A stretch of 64,000 nucleotides of DNA from NCBI RefSeq assembly GCF_004361695.1, contig NZ_SNVW01000001.1, positions 434,001-498,000 of the forward strand, read 5' to 3'. Below, piece after piece: positions 40,504-49,264 of the stretch (its first letter is position 1; each line of letters starts with the position of its first letter). This DNA is from Curtobacterium flaccumfaciens. GTDB lineage: Bacteria; Actinomycetota; Actinomycetes; Actinomycetales; Microbacteriaceae. The notes under the pieces are model-generated. The model was given only the letters and a program-made list of their open reading frames with translations. It was not told where the DNA came from and did no database searches. Both the position numbers and the translations under genes were made by a program.

Positions 40504-41802
40504 ATGGAGTCGTCACTGCCCCGCCGGATCACCCTCCTGCGGTCCGCGCTCCTGCCCGACGGCGGACTCGTCGACGTCGCGATCCGCGGCGAACACGTCA
40601 CCGAGGTCGTGCCGGCCGGCTCGCTCGGCGCTCCGGCCGAGAGCACGCTCGACCTGGCCGGACGCCTGCTGCTGACCGCCCCGGCCGACCCGCACGCCCA
40701 CCTCGACAAGGCGCTCAGCGCCGACCGGATCCACCCGCCGCTCGGCGACCTCGGCTCGGCGATCACCGCGTGGTCGGAGTACGCGACGACGATGTCGGTC
40801 GACGAGATCGCCGACCGCGCCCGGACCCAGGCGCTCGCGATGCTGGCCGCCGGCACGACCGCCGTCCGCAGCCACGTCGACGTCCTGAGCGCCCACGGGT
40901 CCGCGACGGTCGCCGACGCCGTGCGCGGTGCCGAGGCCCTGGTCCGCGTCCGCGAGGAACTCGCCGACCTGATGGACATCGAGCTCGTCGCCCTCGCCGG
41001 CCCCCTCGCGCCGGACGACCACGTGGCAGCCGTCCTCGACCTCGGCGTCGACCTGGTCGGTGGCGCCCCGCACCTGGCCGACGACCCCGCCGCGGACGTC
41101 GACCGGCTGCTCGCCATCGCCCGCGACCGTGGCCTCGGCGTCGACCTGCACGCGGACGAGAGCCTGGACGGGCCCGTCACGCTCGACCACTACGCCCGGG
41201 CGGTCCGCGACTGGCCCCGGGACCGGCAGTACTCCGCCGGGCACTGCGTCCGGCTCGGCACCCTGCACCCGGAGCGACTCGCCGAGGTCGTCGCCGACGT
41301 GGCCGCCGCGGACATCGGCGTCATCACGCTCCCCATCACCAACCTCTACCTGCAGGGGTGGCAGCACGCGGTGGCGACGCCCCGCGGGCTGACCGCGATC
41401 CGGGCACTCCTCGACGCCGGCGTCAGGGTGGCCGCCGGGGCCGACAACGTCCGCGACCCGTTCAACCCGGTCGGACGGAGCGACGCGTTCGAGACCGCGT
41501 CCCTGCTCGTGACCGCCGGGCACCTGACGCCGGAGGAGGCCTACGCGATGGTGAGCGACACCGCTCGCAGCGTGATGGGCCTGCCGGTCGCGGGCGTCGT
41601 GCCCGGTGCGCGCGCCGACCTGCTCGCCGTCGCCGCGACGAGCATCACCGACGCCGTGGCGAACGCCCCGGCCGACCGCATCGTCCTGTCCCGCGGGCGC
41701 CTCGTCGCCCGCACCGAGGTGCGGCGGAGCGTCGCCGCCCCCGCCCGGACCCACGCCGCACCGGCGCCCGAGTCCGAGCCCGCAACCGTCCCCGTTCCCT
41801 GA
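40504..41802 (+). CDS. Cytosine deaminase-type amidohydrolase
   Basis: 432-residue member of the cytosine deaminase/CodA-like branch of metallohydrolases. Ligands: DPHAHLDKA (His64, His66), VDLHADES (His216, Glu219), AGHCVRL (His247) and GADNVRDPFNPVG (Asp314). The last motif is diagnostic of CodA-like enzymes, but the family also acts on creatinine, isoguanine and other amino-azines. ATG at 40504; first gene of the operon under the GlnR-like boxes and the palindrome. A Pro/Ala tail of about 20 residues follows the domain. Confidence 0.9.
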   Translation: MESSLPRRITLLRSALLPDGGLVDVAIRGEHVTEVVPAGSLGAPAESTLDLAGRLLLTAPADPHAHLDKALSADRIHPPLGDLGSAITAWSEYATTMSVDEIADRARTQALAMLAAGTTAVRSHVDVLSAHGSATVADAVRGAEALVRVREELADLMDIELVALAGPLAPDDHVAAVLDLGVDLVGGAPHLADDPAADVDRLLAIARDRGLGVDLHADESLDGPVTLDHYARAVRDWPRDRQYSAGHCVRLGTLHPERLAEVVADVAAADIGVITLPITNLYLQGWQHAVATPRGLTAIRALLDAGVRVAAGADNVRDPFNPVGRSDAFETASLLVTAGHLTPEEAYAMVSDTARSVMGLPVAGVVPGARADLLAVAATSITDAVANAPADRIVLSRGRLVARTEVRRSVAAPARTHAAPAPESEPATVPVP

Positions 41803-41837
41803 CCGCGCACGCCCATGCACGAGAACACGAGGTAGTC

Positions 41838-42605
41838 GTGACCACCACCGCACCGTCCCCCGTCACCGCGACGGACACACTGCTCGACTTCCGGAACGTC
41901 GAGATGACCTTCCCGAACGGCACGATCGCGCTGCAGGGCGTGGACCTGACCGTCGACCGGGGCCAGTTCGTCTCCGTCGTCGGCCCGTCCGGCTGCGGCA
42001 AGTCGACCCTCCTCCGGATCGCGTCCGGCCTCGAGACCGCCTCGGACGGTTCCGCCGGGGTCGCCGCGGACCGGATCGGCTACGTGTTCCAGGACGCCAC
42101 GCTCCTGCCGTGGCGGTCCGTGCAGGGCAACGTCGAGCTGCTCGCCGAGCTCCAGCACGTGCCGAAGGCCGAACGCGCCGCCAAGGCGAAGCACGCCATC
42201 GACCTGGTCGGTCTGAACGGGTTCGAGACCAACCTGCCGAAGCAGCTCTCCGGCGGCATGCGGATGCGCGTGTCCCTGGCACGGTCGCTGACGCTCGACC
42301 CGCAGCTGTTCCTGTTCGACGAGCCGTTCGGCGCCCTCGACGAGATCACCCGCGAGCGCCTCAACGACGAACTCCTCCGCCTGTTCGTGGAGCAGCAGTT
42401 CGCCGGGCTCTTCATCACCCACTCGGTGTCCGAGGCCGTGTACCTCTCCACCGAGGTCATCGTGATGTCCGGCCGTCCGGGCAGCATCGTCGGCCGGTTC
42501 GACGTGCCCTTCCCGATGCCCCGTGACCCCGACATCCGCTTCACCCCCGAGTTCGCCGAACTCGTCGGCGAGGTCTCGCACGCACTCCGGGAAGGACACC
42601 GCTGA
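41838..42605 (+). CDS. ABC transporter ATP-binding protein (SsuB/TauB-like)
   Basis: 255-residue ATPase energising import. Walker A GPSGCGKST, Q-loop VFQDATLLPW, signature LSGGM, Walker B LFLFDEPF, switch His in FITHSVSEAVYL. The nitrate/sulfonate/taurine/thiamine-pyrimidine transporter branch is indicated by LLPWRSVQGNV and the SSU-like partners. GTG at 41838 after ACGAGG. It overlaps the permease start (TGATG). Confidence 0.93.
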   Translation: MTTTAPSPVTATDTLLDFRNVEMTFPNGTIALQGVDLTVDRGQFVSVVGPSGCGKSTLLRIASGLETASDGSAGVAADRIGYVFQDATLLPWRSVQGNVELLAELQHVPKAERAAKAKHAIDLVGLNGFETNLPKQLSGGMRMRVSLARSLTLDPQLFLFDEPFGALDEITRERLNDELLRLFVEQQFAGLFITHSVSEAVYLSTEVIVMSGRPGSIVGRFDVPFPMPRDPDIRFTPEFAELVGEVSHALREGHR

Positions 42606-43474
42606 TGGCCACCCTGCAGGAGGTCGCCGACGCCCGCGCGACCCGCGCCGCCGCCCGCCGTTCGGCACCACGCGTCCGCCGCTCGGTCACCTGGTGGCAG
42701 CCGGTCGTCGTCTTCGCGCTACTCGTGGCCGTCTGGTACGCCGCCGCGTACTACTACGACCACGTCCGGAACCTCGCGTTCCTGGTGCCGTACCCGCACC
42801 TCGTCCTCAAGGCGATCGTCGCCCCGACCGGGATGAACGGGGCGCCGACGACGTTCGGCACCGACCTCTGGGCCGCACTCGGCCGCACCACGGTCGTCTC
42901 GCTCACCGGGCTCGGCTTCGCGATCGTGATCGGTGTCGTCTGGGCGATGGCGATGGCGCAGGCGAAGTGGCTCGAGAACTCGCTCTACCCGTACGCGGTG
43001 GTGCTGCAGTGCGTGCCGATCCTGGCGCTCGTGCCGCTCATCGGCGCCCTGTTCGGCTACGAGTTCGTCAGCCGGGTCATCGTCACCGTGATGATCGCCC
43101 TGTTCCCGATGGTGTCGAACACCCTGTTCGGCCTGCAGTCGGCCGACCGGGCCCAGCGCGAACTGTTCCAGCTGCAGCGCTCCGGCCGGCTCGCGCAGCT
43201 CGTCAAGCTCCAGGTCCCCGCCGCGCTGCCGTCGATCTTCGTGGGGCTGCGCACCTCGGCCGGCCTGTCCGTCATCGGCGCGATCGTCGGCGACCAGTTC
43301 TTCCAGCGCGGCAACCCCGGCCTGGGCGTCCTCATCCAGGTGACCGCCTCGCGCCTGATGGGCCCCGAGCTCTACGCGACGATCATCATCGCCTCGCTGT
43401 ACGGGGTCGCCGTCTTCCTCATCTTCGGCCTCGTCGGACGCCTCGCCGTCGGACGCTGGCACGACTTCGGCTGA
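42605..43474 (+). CDS. ABC transporter permease (SsuC/TauC-like)
   Basis: 289-residue inner-membrane permease, about six helices. The cytoplasmic coupling region reads TLFGLQSADRAQRELFQLQRSGRLAQLVKLQVPAALPSIFVGLR (seen at residues about 171-215), the EAA-like loop of the family. ATG at 42605 overlaps the ATPase stop. Followed by a 151-base gap with an imperfect tandem repeat (43502-43560) before the binding-protein gene. Confidence 0.92.
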   Translation: MATLQEVADARATRAAARRSAPRVRRSVTWWQPVVVFALLVAVWYAAAYYYDHVRNLAFLVPYPHLVLKAIVAPTGMNGAPTTFGTDLWAALGRTTVVSLTGLGFAIVIGVVWAMAMAQAKWLENSLYPYAVVLQCVPILALVPLIGALFGYEFVSRVIVTVMIALFPMVSNTLFGLQSADRAQRELFQLQRSGRLAQLVKLQVPAALPSIFVGLRTSAGLSVIGAIVGDQFFQRGNPGLGVLIQVTASRLMGPELYATIIIASLYGVAVFLIFGLVGRLAVGRWHDFG

Positions 43475-43625
43475 CCCCGAGCGGCGAGCGCGCTGCGGCC
43501 CGCGGCCCAGCACGCGCACCGCGCCCGCGGCCCGCGCCCCAGCACCCGCACCGCGCCCGCCATCCCGAACCCACTCCCCGAACCCACCCCAGCACCACGA
43601 GACCCGCACCACGAACGGAGCCTCC

Positions 43626-44819
43626 ATGCGCACCACCACCCGAATCGGCGTCGCCACCGCCGCCCTCGCCGCCACCGCCATCGCCCTCACCGGCTGTGCG
43701 TCGGGGTCCGCCGGCACCACCGCGACGACCGCCGCGACCTCGAACACCGCCACCGGGCCGAAGGTCGACCTGTCGAGCGTCTGCCCCGCGACGGTCGTCG
43801 TGCAGACCGACTGGAACCCCGAGGGCGAGCACGGCCACCTGTACCAGATGCTCGGCGCGAACCCGGCGATCAACGCCTCCGACAAGAGCGTCACCGGCGA
43901 CCTGGTCGCGAACGGCAAGAGCACCGGCGTCAAGCTCGAGATCCGCGCCGGCGGCCCCGCCATCGGCTACTCGAAGGTCAGCTCGCAGATGTACCAGGAC
44001 AAGTCGATCACCCTCGGCTACGTGTCCACCGACGAGGCCGTGCAGTTCTCCGGCAAGCTCCCCACCACCGCGGTGTTCGCCGAGAACGACCAGTCGCCGA
44101 TGGTCCTGATGTGGGACCCGAAGACCTACCCGGGCGTCGACAGCATCGAGAGCCTCGGCAAGGCCCTCGAGAAGAAGGACGGCGTCGTCCGGTACTTCAA
44201 CGGCGCCTCGTACATGACCTACCTCGAGCAGTCCGGTGCCCTGCCGAAGAGCGTCCTCGACGGCAGCTACGACGGCACCCCGTCGAAGTTCGTCTCCGCC
44301 GGCGGCAAGGACGCCCAGCAGGGCTTCGCGACCGCCGAGCCGTACATCTACCAGAACCAGGTCGCGGCCTGGGGCAAGAAGGTCGACTACTCGCTCATCT
44401 CCAGCACCGGGTGGAACCCCTACCCCGAGACGATGTCGATCCGCTCCGGTGACATGTCGAAGCTGAAGCCCTGCCTCGAGAAGCTCGTGCCCGTCATGCA
44501 GCAGGCCGACGTGGACTACCTGAAGTCCCCCGGTGCGACGAACGACCTCATCACGAAGCTCGTGCAGCAGTACAACAACGGCTGGACGTACGACTCGAAG
44601 GTCGGCGCGTTCGCCGCGAAGCAGATGACGAAGCTCGGCATCGCGACCGACGGCTCGAACGGCTACATCGGCGACATGGACGAGCAGCGGATGACCGACT
44701 TCATCAAGAAGGCCACCCCCGTCTTCTCCGGCTCCGGCGGCGACGTGAAGTCCGGCCTCACGGCCGGCGACCTGTTCACGAACGAGTTCCTGGACCAGAA
44801 GATCGGGCTCGGTTCCTGA
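43626..44819 (+). CDS. ABC transporter substrate-binding lipoprotein
   Basis: 397-residue lipoprotein. Signal peptide with lipobox LTGC, Cys24 lipidated; mature part is periplasmic-binding fold, NMT1/SsuA-like (VVVQTDWNPEGEHGHLYQMLG, SITLGYVSTDEAVQFSG). The TDWNPEGEHG element resembles the D-W-x-P motif of pyrimidine/thiamine-precursor binding proteins, suggesting a small N-heterocycle as ligand; this is inference. ATG at 43626 after GGAGCC. Hairpin copy 7 follows. Confidence 0.9.
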   Translation: MRTTTRIGVATAALAATAIALTGCASGSAGTTATTAATSNTATGPKVDLSSVCPATVVVQTDWNPEGEHGHLYQMLGANPAINASDKSVTGDLVANGKSTGVKLEIRAGGPAIGYSKVSSQMYQDKSITLGYVSTDEAVQFSGKLPTTAVFAENDQSPMVLMWDPKTYPGVDSIESLGKALEKKDGVVRYFNGASYMTYLEQSGALPKSVLDGSYDGTPSKFVSAGGKDAQQGFATAEPYIYQNQVAAWGKKVDYSLISSTGWNPYPETMSIRSGDMSKLKPCLEKLVPVMQQADVDYLKSPGATNDLITKLVQQYNNGWTYDSKVGAFAAKQMTKLGIATDGSNGYIGDMDEQRMTDFIKKATPVFSGSGGDVKSGLTAGDLFTNEFLDQKIGLGS

Positions 44820-44860
44820 CCGCGGTCGCCTGAACGCGGTCGGCTCGCCGACCACCCACC

Positions 44861-44902
44861 GGACTGGAGGCGCGGTGCACCCCCGCCCCGCGCCTCCAGT
44901 CC
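44861..44902 (+). terminator. Hairpin terminator or attenuator, GGAGGCGCGG family (copy 7)
   Basis: 15-bp stem (44861-44875 with 44888-44902) and 12-base loop between the binding-protein gene and the downstream FAD oxidase, both on the plus strand. Unlike the other copies it lies inside a run of co-directional genes, so it may partly terminate or set downstream levels. Confidence 0.65.
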
Positions 44903-44936
44903 GTCGTCCCGCACGTCCCACCCGTCAGGAGCCAGC

Positions 44937-46310
44937 ATGACCAGCGTCACCACCGCCTCCCCCACGACCGTCGAGGCGCTGCGCGCCGAGCTCGTCGACC
45001 TGCTCGGCGAGCGCGGTGTCAGCGCCGACCAGCGCACCCGTGAGCGCGCCTCCGTCGACGAGGCGACCATGAGCCCCATCCTCACCGAGCAGCTGCCGCT
45101 CGGCCTGGCCGACCTCGTCGCCTCGCCGGCGAGCGCCGACGAGATCCAGGCGACCCTGCAGGCCGCCGTCCGGCACGGCGTCCCCGTCACCACCCGCGGG
45201 AAGGGCACCGGCAACTACGGCCAGGGCATCCCGCTGCACGGCGGCCTCGTCCTCGACACGTCCCGAGCCCGCGCCGTCGTCGAGGTCGGCGACGGTTGGG
45301 TGACGGCCGAGGCCGGCGCCTCGATGGTGGCGCTCGAGCAGGCCGCCGCGGCCGCGGGACAGCAGCTCTGGATGTACCCGTCCACCGCGCAGTCGACGAT
45401 CGGCGGGTTCCTCTCCGGCGGGTCCGGTGGCACCGGGTCGATCGCGCACGGGTCGAACTGGCAGGGCTTCGTGACCGCGCTCGACATCGCCCTGCCCGGG
45501 CACGAGGAGCTGCTCCACGTCGAGGGCGAGGAAGCCCAGACATTCGTGCACACCTACGGCACCGCGGGGGTCATCGCCCGCGCCACGGTCCGGCTCGAGC
45601 CGCTGCAGGACTGGCGCGCCGTCTACGCGACCTTCCCGACGTTCGAGCAGGCCCTGACCGCCGTCCGGACCCTGCGCGGCCTGTCCCCGGTCCCCCGGCT
45701 CGTCAGCGCGGACCGGGCGGAGATCGCCGCAACGCTGCCGAAGGACGCCGCGATCGTCGCGGGCCGGGCGAGCCTCCGGGGGATCATCGACGCCGTCACG
45801 CTCGACGAGGCCCGCGACCTGATCGACCTGGCCGGCGGCACCGTCGAGGACGTCCGCGAGGGACTGCAGCAGACCACGAAGGTGTCGATGCTGTCGTACA
45901 ACCACCCGATCTGGTGGCTGAAGCGGAACACGCCGGACACCGAGTACTTCCACGTCGAGGTCGGCGGCGAGGCGCTGATCGACCGGATCGCCGAGGTCGA
46001 GGCCGTCTACCCCGGGGGCATGCTGCACATCGAGGCGGCGCACGTCGGGCCGATCGGGATGCTCACCGCGCCGTACACCGGCGCCGAGGACGTCTACGCC
46101 GGGTACCCGCTGCTCCGCGACCTGGACGTCCGGGTGCACAGCCCGCACCAGTACTACGTCGACCACGGGGTCGAGGAGCTCATCGCGCTGAAGCAGCGCA
46201 CCGACCCGGACGGACTGCTCAACCCGGGGCACGTGATCGACCCGTCGCTCGTGGTCTCGGGCGGTTCGACCGCGTCCGCGCAGCCCACCGTCCCGGGGTT
46301 CGGCAAGTGA
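44937..46310 (+). CDS. FAD-binding oxidase/dehydrogenase (PCMH/GlcD type)
   Basis: 457-residue flavoenzyme. FAD-binding region: TTRGKGTGNYGQGIPLHGG (85-103) and PSTAQSTIGGFLSGGSGGTGS (148-168); C-terminal QRTDPDGLLNPGHVID is the FAD-linked oxidase signature. Family members oxidise hydroxy acids, amines or heterocyclic alcohols; the substrate here is unknown. ATG at 44937 with AGGAGCC ahead. Its stop overlaps the next start (GTGA). Confidence 0.9.
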   Translation: MTSVTTASPTTVEALRAELVDLLGERGVSADQRTRERASVDEATMSPILTEQLPLGLADLVASPASADEIQATLQAAVRHGVPVTTRGKGTGNYGQGIPLHGGLVLDTSRARAVVEVGDGWVTAEAGASMVALEQAAAAAGQQLWMYPSTAQSTIGGFLSGGSGGTGSIAHGSNWQGFVTALDIALPGHEELLHVEGEEAQTFVHTYGTAGVIARATVRLEPLQDWRAVYATFPTFEQALTAVRTLRGLSPVPRLVSADRAEIAATLPKDAAIVAGRASLRGIIDAVTLDEARDLIDLAGGTVEDVREGLQQTTKVSMLSYNHPIWWLKRNTPDTEYFHVEVGGEALIDRIAEVEAVYPGGMLHIEAAHVGPIGMLTAPYTGAEDVYAGYPLLRDLDVRVHSPHQYYVDHGVEELIALKQRTDPDGLLNPGHVIDPSLVVSGGSTASAQPTVPGFGK

Positions 46311-47107
46311 GCGCGCCGGGCACCGGCACCCGCAAGCTCGCGGAGCTGTCCGGACCCGCCGTCGCGGCGGGCTTCGGGCCGGACACCATCGTCGTGCAGC
46401 CCACCGGGGCCGTCGAGCACCACGGACCGCACCTGCCGCTCCTGACCGACTTCCTGCTCGCCGACCACATCGGCGGCGCCGCGGTCGAACGGGCCGCCGC
46501 CGAGGGACTCGACGTCTGGCAGCTCCCCACGCTCGCGTTCACGAAGTCCGACGAGCACAGCTGGGCGCCCGGCACGGTGTGGCTCGACGCCGAGACGATG
46601 TTCGACACGGTCGTGCAGATCGGTCGGGCCGTGGCGCTCACCGGCGCCGGCACGCTCGTGTTCGCGAACGGACACGGCGGGAACGTCGCCCTGCTGCAGG
46701 TCGCGCTCCGCGAGATCCGCAAGCGCTACGGGCTGAAGACGTTCCTCATGCCGACCCTCGCGCGGACGCCCGCGCCGGACGGTGAGGACGCCGACGAACT
46801 CGGCCTCGGCATCCACGGCGGCGCTGCCGAGACGTCGATGATCCTGCACCTGCGGCCCGACCTGGTCGACATGACGCTCGCCGAACGCTGGGTGCCGGAA
46901 CACCTGGCGGAGTTCTCGAAGATCGCCTTCAACGGCGGGCCGGTGTCGTTCGGGTGGCTCTCGAACGACTTCGGGGACGCCGGGGTCGTCGGGGACGCGA
47001 GCCGTGCGACCGCGTCGTACGGGGCGGCGCTCTGGGAGCACTCGCTCGACGAGGCGGTGGCGTCGCTGCACGAGATCGCGCGGTTCGACCCGGCGTCGCC
47101 GCGATGA
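46307..47107 (+). CDS. Creatininase-family amidohydrolase
   Basis: 266-residue zinc/manganese amidohydrolase. Metal motifs GAVEHHGPHLPLLTD (Glu37, His39 and Asp48 among the ligands), FANGHGGN, and IHGGAAETS. The family includes creatinine amidohydrolase and enzymes acting on cyclic amides; in this operon a ring-opening or deamidation step is plausible. GTG at 46307 overlaps the oxidase stop; its own stop overlaps the next ATG (ATGA). Confidence 0.9.
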   Translation: MSAPGTGTRKLAELSGPAVAAGFGPDTIVVQPTGAVEHHGPHLPLLTDFLLADHIGGAAVERAAAEGLDVWQLPTLAFTKSDEHSWAPGTVWLDAETMFDTVVQIGRAVALTGAGTLVFANGHGGNVALLQVALREIRKRYGLKTFLMPTLARTPAPDGEDADELGLGIHGGAAETSMILHLRPDLVDMTLAERWVPEHLAEFSKIAFNGGPVSFGWLSNDFGDAGVVGDASRATASYGAALWEHSLDEAVASLHEIARFDPASPR

Positions 47108-47769
47108 CGGCGGCGGGCGGCGCTGTGCCGGCGGCGGCACCGGCGTCAGCGGCGGTCGGGCCCGTGCCGGTGTCGGCCGCGGCGGCGTCGTCGTCGTCGG
47201 CGTCGGATCCGCTCGTCCTGGCTGCGGCGTGGTTGGACGGGGCGGACGCGGTGCCACCGACGATGACACTGTCGACGATCGGCCTCGACGGGTACCCGTC
47301 CGCGCGCACCGTGCTGCTCTCGCGCTTCGACGGCAGACGGTTCCACTTCCACACCGACACCCGCAGCCGGAAGGCCGCCGAGCTCGCGGCCGTCCCCCGC
47401 GCGACCGTGACCCTGCACCAGCCCGAGCACGCGCGGCAGCTCGTCGTGACCGGCGACGTGGCGGTGGTCACCGCGGAGGAGGCCCGCGCGGCCTACGCCG
47501 CGCGCAGCCGCTACCTACAGGTGCTCGCGTGGCTCAACGACCACGAGCTCGCGGCCGAGCCGGACGTCCGTCGGCGCGAGCGGTGGGCGGCGTTCGAACG
47601 GGATCGCGGTGCAGACCTGGAGCCACCGGAGACCTGGACCGGGTACGCGATCACCCCCGTGCGGATGCTGTTCTGGCAGGGCGACGCGGCGGGACCGAGC
47701 AACCGGCTGGCCTACTCCCGCGACCCCGGGGCGGACGGTGGCTGGCGGCTGGAGCGCTGGCCGGGCTGA
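47104..47769 (+). CDS. Pyridoxamine 5'-phosphate oxidase-family flavoprotein
   Basis: 221-residue FMN-binding split-barrel protein. After 35 Ala/Ser-rich residues comes TMTLSTIGLDGYPSARTVLLSRFDGRRFHFHTDTRSRKAAEL, the FMN-binding core of the PdxH family, and a C-terminal PVRMLFWQGDA...YSRDP...WRLERWPG resembling the PNPOx dimerisation region. Could be PNP oxidase itself, or an FMN-dependent enzyme of the operon. ATG at 47104 overlaps the creatininase stop. Last gene of the operon. Confidence 0.88.
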   Translation: MTAAGGAVPAAAPASAAVGPVPVSAAAASSSSASDPLVLAAAWLDGADAVPPTMTLSTIGLDGYPSARTVLLSRFDGRRFHFHTDTRSRKAAELAAVPRATVTLHQPEHARQLVVTGDVAVVTAEEARAAYAARSRYLQVLAWLNDHELAAEPDVRRRERWAAFERDRGADLEPPETWTGYAITPVRMLFWQGDAAGPSNRLAYSRDPGADGGWRLERWPG

Positions 47770-47773
47770 GCGC

Positions 47774-47826
47774 TTGACACGCCTTGGCTATGCGGTGTAG
47801 CTTTTGGCTACAGGCAATAGCCAAGG
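47774..47826 (+). promoter_or_regulatory. Promoter with three operator half-sites
   Basis: -35 TTGACA (47774-47779), 17 bases, -10 GTAGCT (47797-47802). CCTTGGCTAT (47782-47791) and ATAGCCAAGG (47817-47826) form a 10-base inverted repeat, and a third TTGGCTA lies at 47804-47810. Probably the site of the downstream TetR. Confidence 0.65.
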
Positions 47827-47834
47827 AGGCCGCC

Positions 47835-48689
47835 ATGCTCGAACACCTCGACACCGGTGCAGGGACGATCGCGTACGACGTCACCGGAACGGGACCGCTC
47901 GTCGTCCTCGCCCACGGCATGGGCGACAGCCGGCACTCGTACCGGTTCATCGTCCCCGAGCTCGTCGCCGCGGGCTACCGCGTCGCCAACGTCGACATCC
48001 GCGGAGCGGGTGACTCGAGCACCGGGTGGGCGAGCTACGAACGCGCCGACATCGCCGGCGACCTCGTCGCGGTCGTCCGGCACCTGGGCGGCCCGGCGGT
48101 CGTCGTCGGACAGTCCATCAGCGGCGGTGCAGCGACGATCGCCGCCGCGACCGCGCCCGACGACGTCGTCGGCATCGTCGAACTCGCACCGTTCACCCGG
48201 AAGCAGTCCTTCGACCTCGTCGGCCTGCTCCGCAACCGCACCCACCGCGCGGGGACGATGCAGCTCCTCAAGCTCATGACGACCGGCAGCCTGCCCGGCT
48301 GGCTCGCCTACCTGGACATCGCGATCCCGTCGAAGCCGGCGGACTGGGCCGAGGAACGCCGGCGCATCGAGAGCACGCTGCAGCAGCCCGAACGGATGGC
48401 GGCGCTGCGGGCGATGACGAAGACCTCCCCGGCCGACGCCGGCGCACGACTGGGCGACGTCCGGTGCCCGGTCCTCGTCGTCGAGGGCAGCGCCGACCCG
48501 GACTGGGCGGACCCGCGGGCCGAGGGCGAACGCGTCCTCGCCGACCTGCCCGACGGACTTGGCACCCTCGTCGTCCTCGACGGCGTCGGTCACTACCCGC
48601 ACACCGAGGCGCCGGCCGAGGTCCTCGCGCTGCTGCTGCCGTTCCTCGGCCGCACGCTGCCCTCGGTCGCCGGGGACCAGCGTGCCTAG
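47835..48689 (+). CDS. Alpha/beta hydrolase
   Basis: 284-residue soluble hydrolase. Oxyanion region LAHGMGDSRHSYR, nucleophile elbow GQSISGG (Ser94), acidic residue in VEGSADPDW, and His in GVGHYPHTEAP. Substrate unknown. ATG at 47835 follows AAGGAGG. Overlaps the TetR gene by 8 bases, forming an autoregulated two-gene unit under the three-half-site promoter. Confidence 0.9.
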   Translation: MLEHLDTGAGTIAYDVTGTGPLVVLAHGMGDSRHSYRFIVPELVAAGYRVANVDIRGAGDSSTGWASYERADIAGDLVAVVRHLGGPAVVVGQSISGGAATIAAATAPDDVVGIVELAPFTRKQSFDLVGLLRNRTHRAGTMQLLKLMTTGSLPGWLAYLDIAIPSKPADWAEERRRIESTLQQPERMAALRAMTKTSPADAGARLGDVRCPVLVVEGSADPDWADPRAEGERVLADLPDGLGTLVVLDGVGHYPHTEAPAEVLALLLPFLGRTLPSVAGDQRA

Positions 48690-49254
48690 GGCCGGCCTCG
48701 ACCCGGCGATCGTCACCGAGGCCGCGGCCGGCCTTGCCGACGAGATCGGGCTCGCGCAGCTGACCATGAGCCTCGTCGCCGAACGCCTCGGCGTGAAGGC
48801 TCCCTCCCTCTACAAGCACGTCGACGGGCTGCCCGACCTCGTCCGCCGCATCGCGGTGCTCGCCGCCACCGAACTCGGCGACGAGCTGCGCGACGCGATG
48901 CAGGGCCGAGCGGGACGCGACGCGCTCGAGGCCGCGGCGCAGACCGTCCGCCGGTACGTCCAGCAGCACCCGGGCCGGTACGACGCGACGACGGGTGTCC
49001 GGCCGACCGATCCCGACGACCCGCTGACCGTGGCGCTCGACCGGACCATGGCGTCGTTCGCCGCGGCGCTGCGGGCCTACGCGCTCGACCCGGCGGACGA
49101 GGTGCACGCGCTCCGGATGCTCCGCAGCGTCCTGCACGGCTTCGCCACGCTCGAGGCGTCCGACGGGTTCCAGATGGCGACCGACGTCGACGCGAGCTTC
49201 ACGTGGATGGTCGACTTCCTGGACCTCGGGTTCCGCGCGGCCGCTCGACGGTGA
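48682..49254 (+). CDS. TetR family regulator (TetR_C WHG-like)
   Basis: 190-residue repressor. HTH LTMSLVAERLGVKAPSLYKHVDGLPDLVRR; C-terminal helices include DEVHALRMLRSVLHGFATLEASDGFQM, the WHG-type dimerisation face. GTG at 48682 lies inside the hydrolase 3' end and gives the usual N-terminus; longer starts are in a different reading of that gene. Probable target: the promoter at 47774. Confidence 0.87.
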   Translation: MPRAGLDPAIVTEAAAGLADEIGLAQLTMSLVAERLGVKAPSLYKHVDGLPDLVRRIAVLAATELGDELRDAMQGRAGRDALEAAAQTVRRYVQQHPGRYDATTGVRPTDPDDPLTVALDRTMASFAAALRAYALDPADEVHALRMLRSVLHGFATLEASDGFQMATDVDASFTWMVDFLDLGFRAAARR

Positions 49255-49264
49255 GGCGCGCGCC

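Noticed and set aside
43502-43560. Regulatory repeat before the ABC binding-protein gene
   Set aside because: Imperfect duplication of a GC-rich stretch without symmetry; recorded within the permease entry only.
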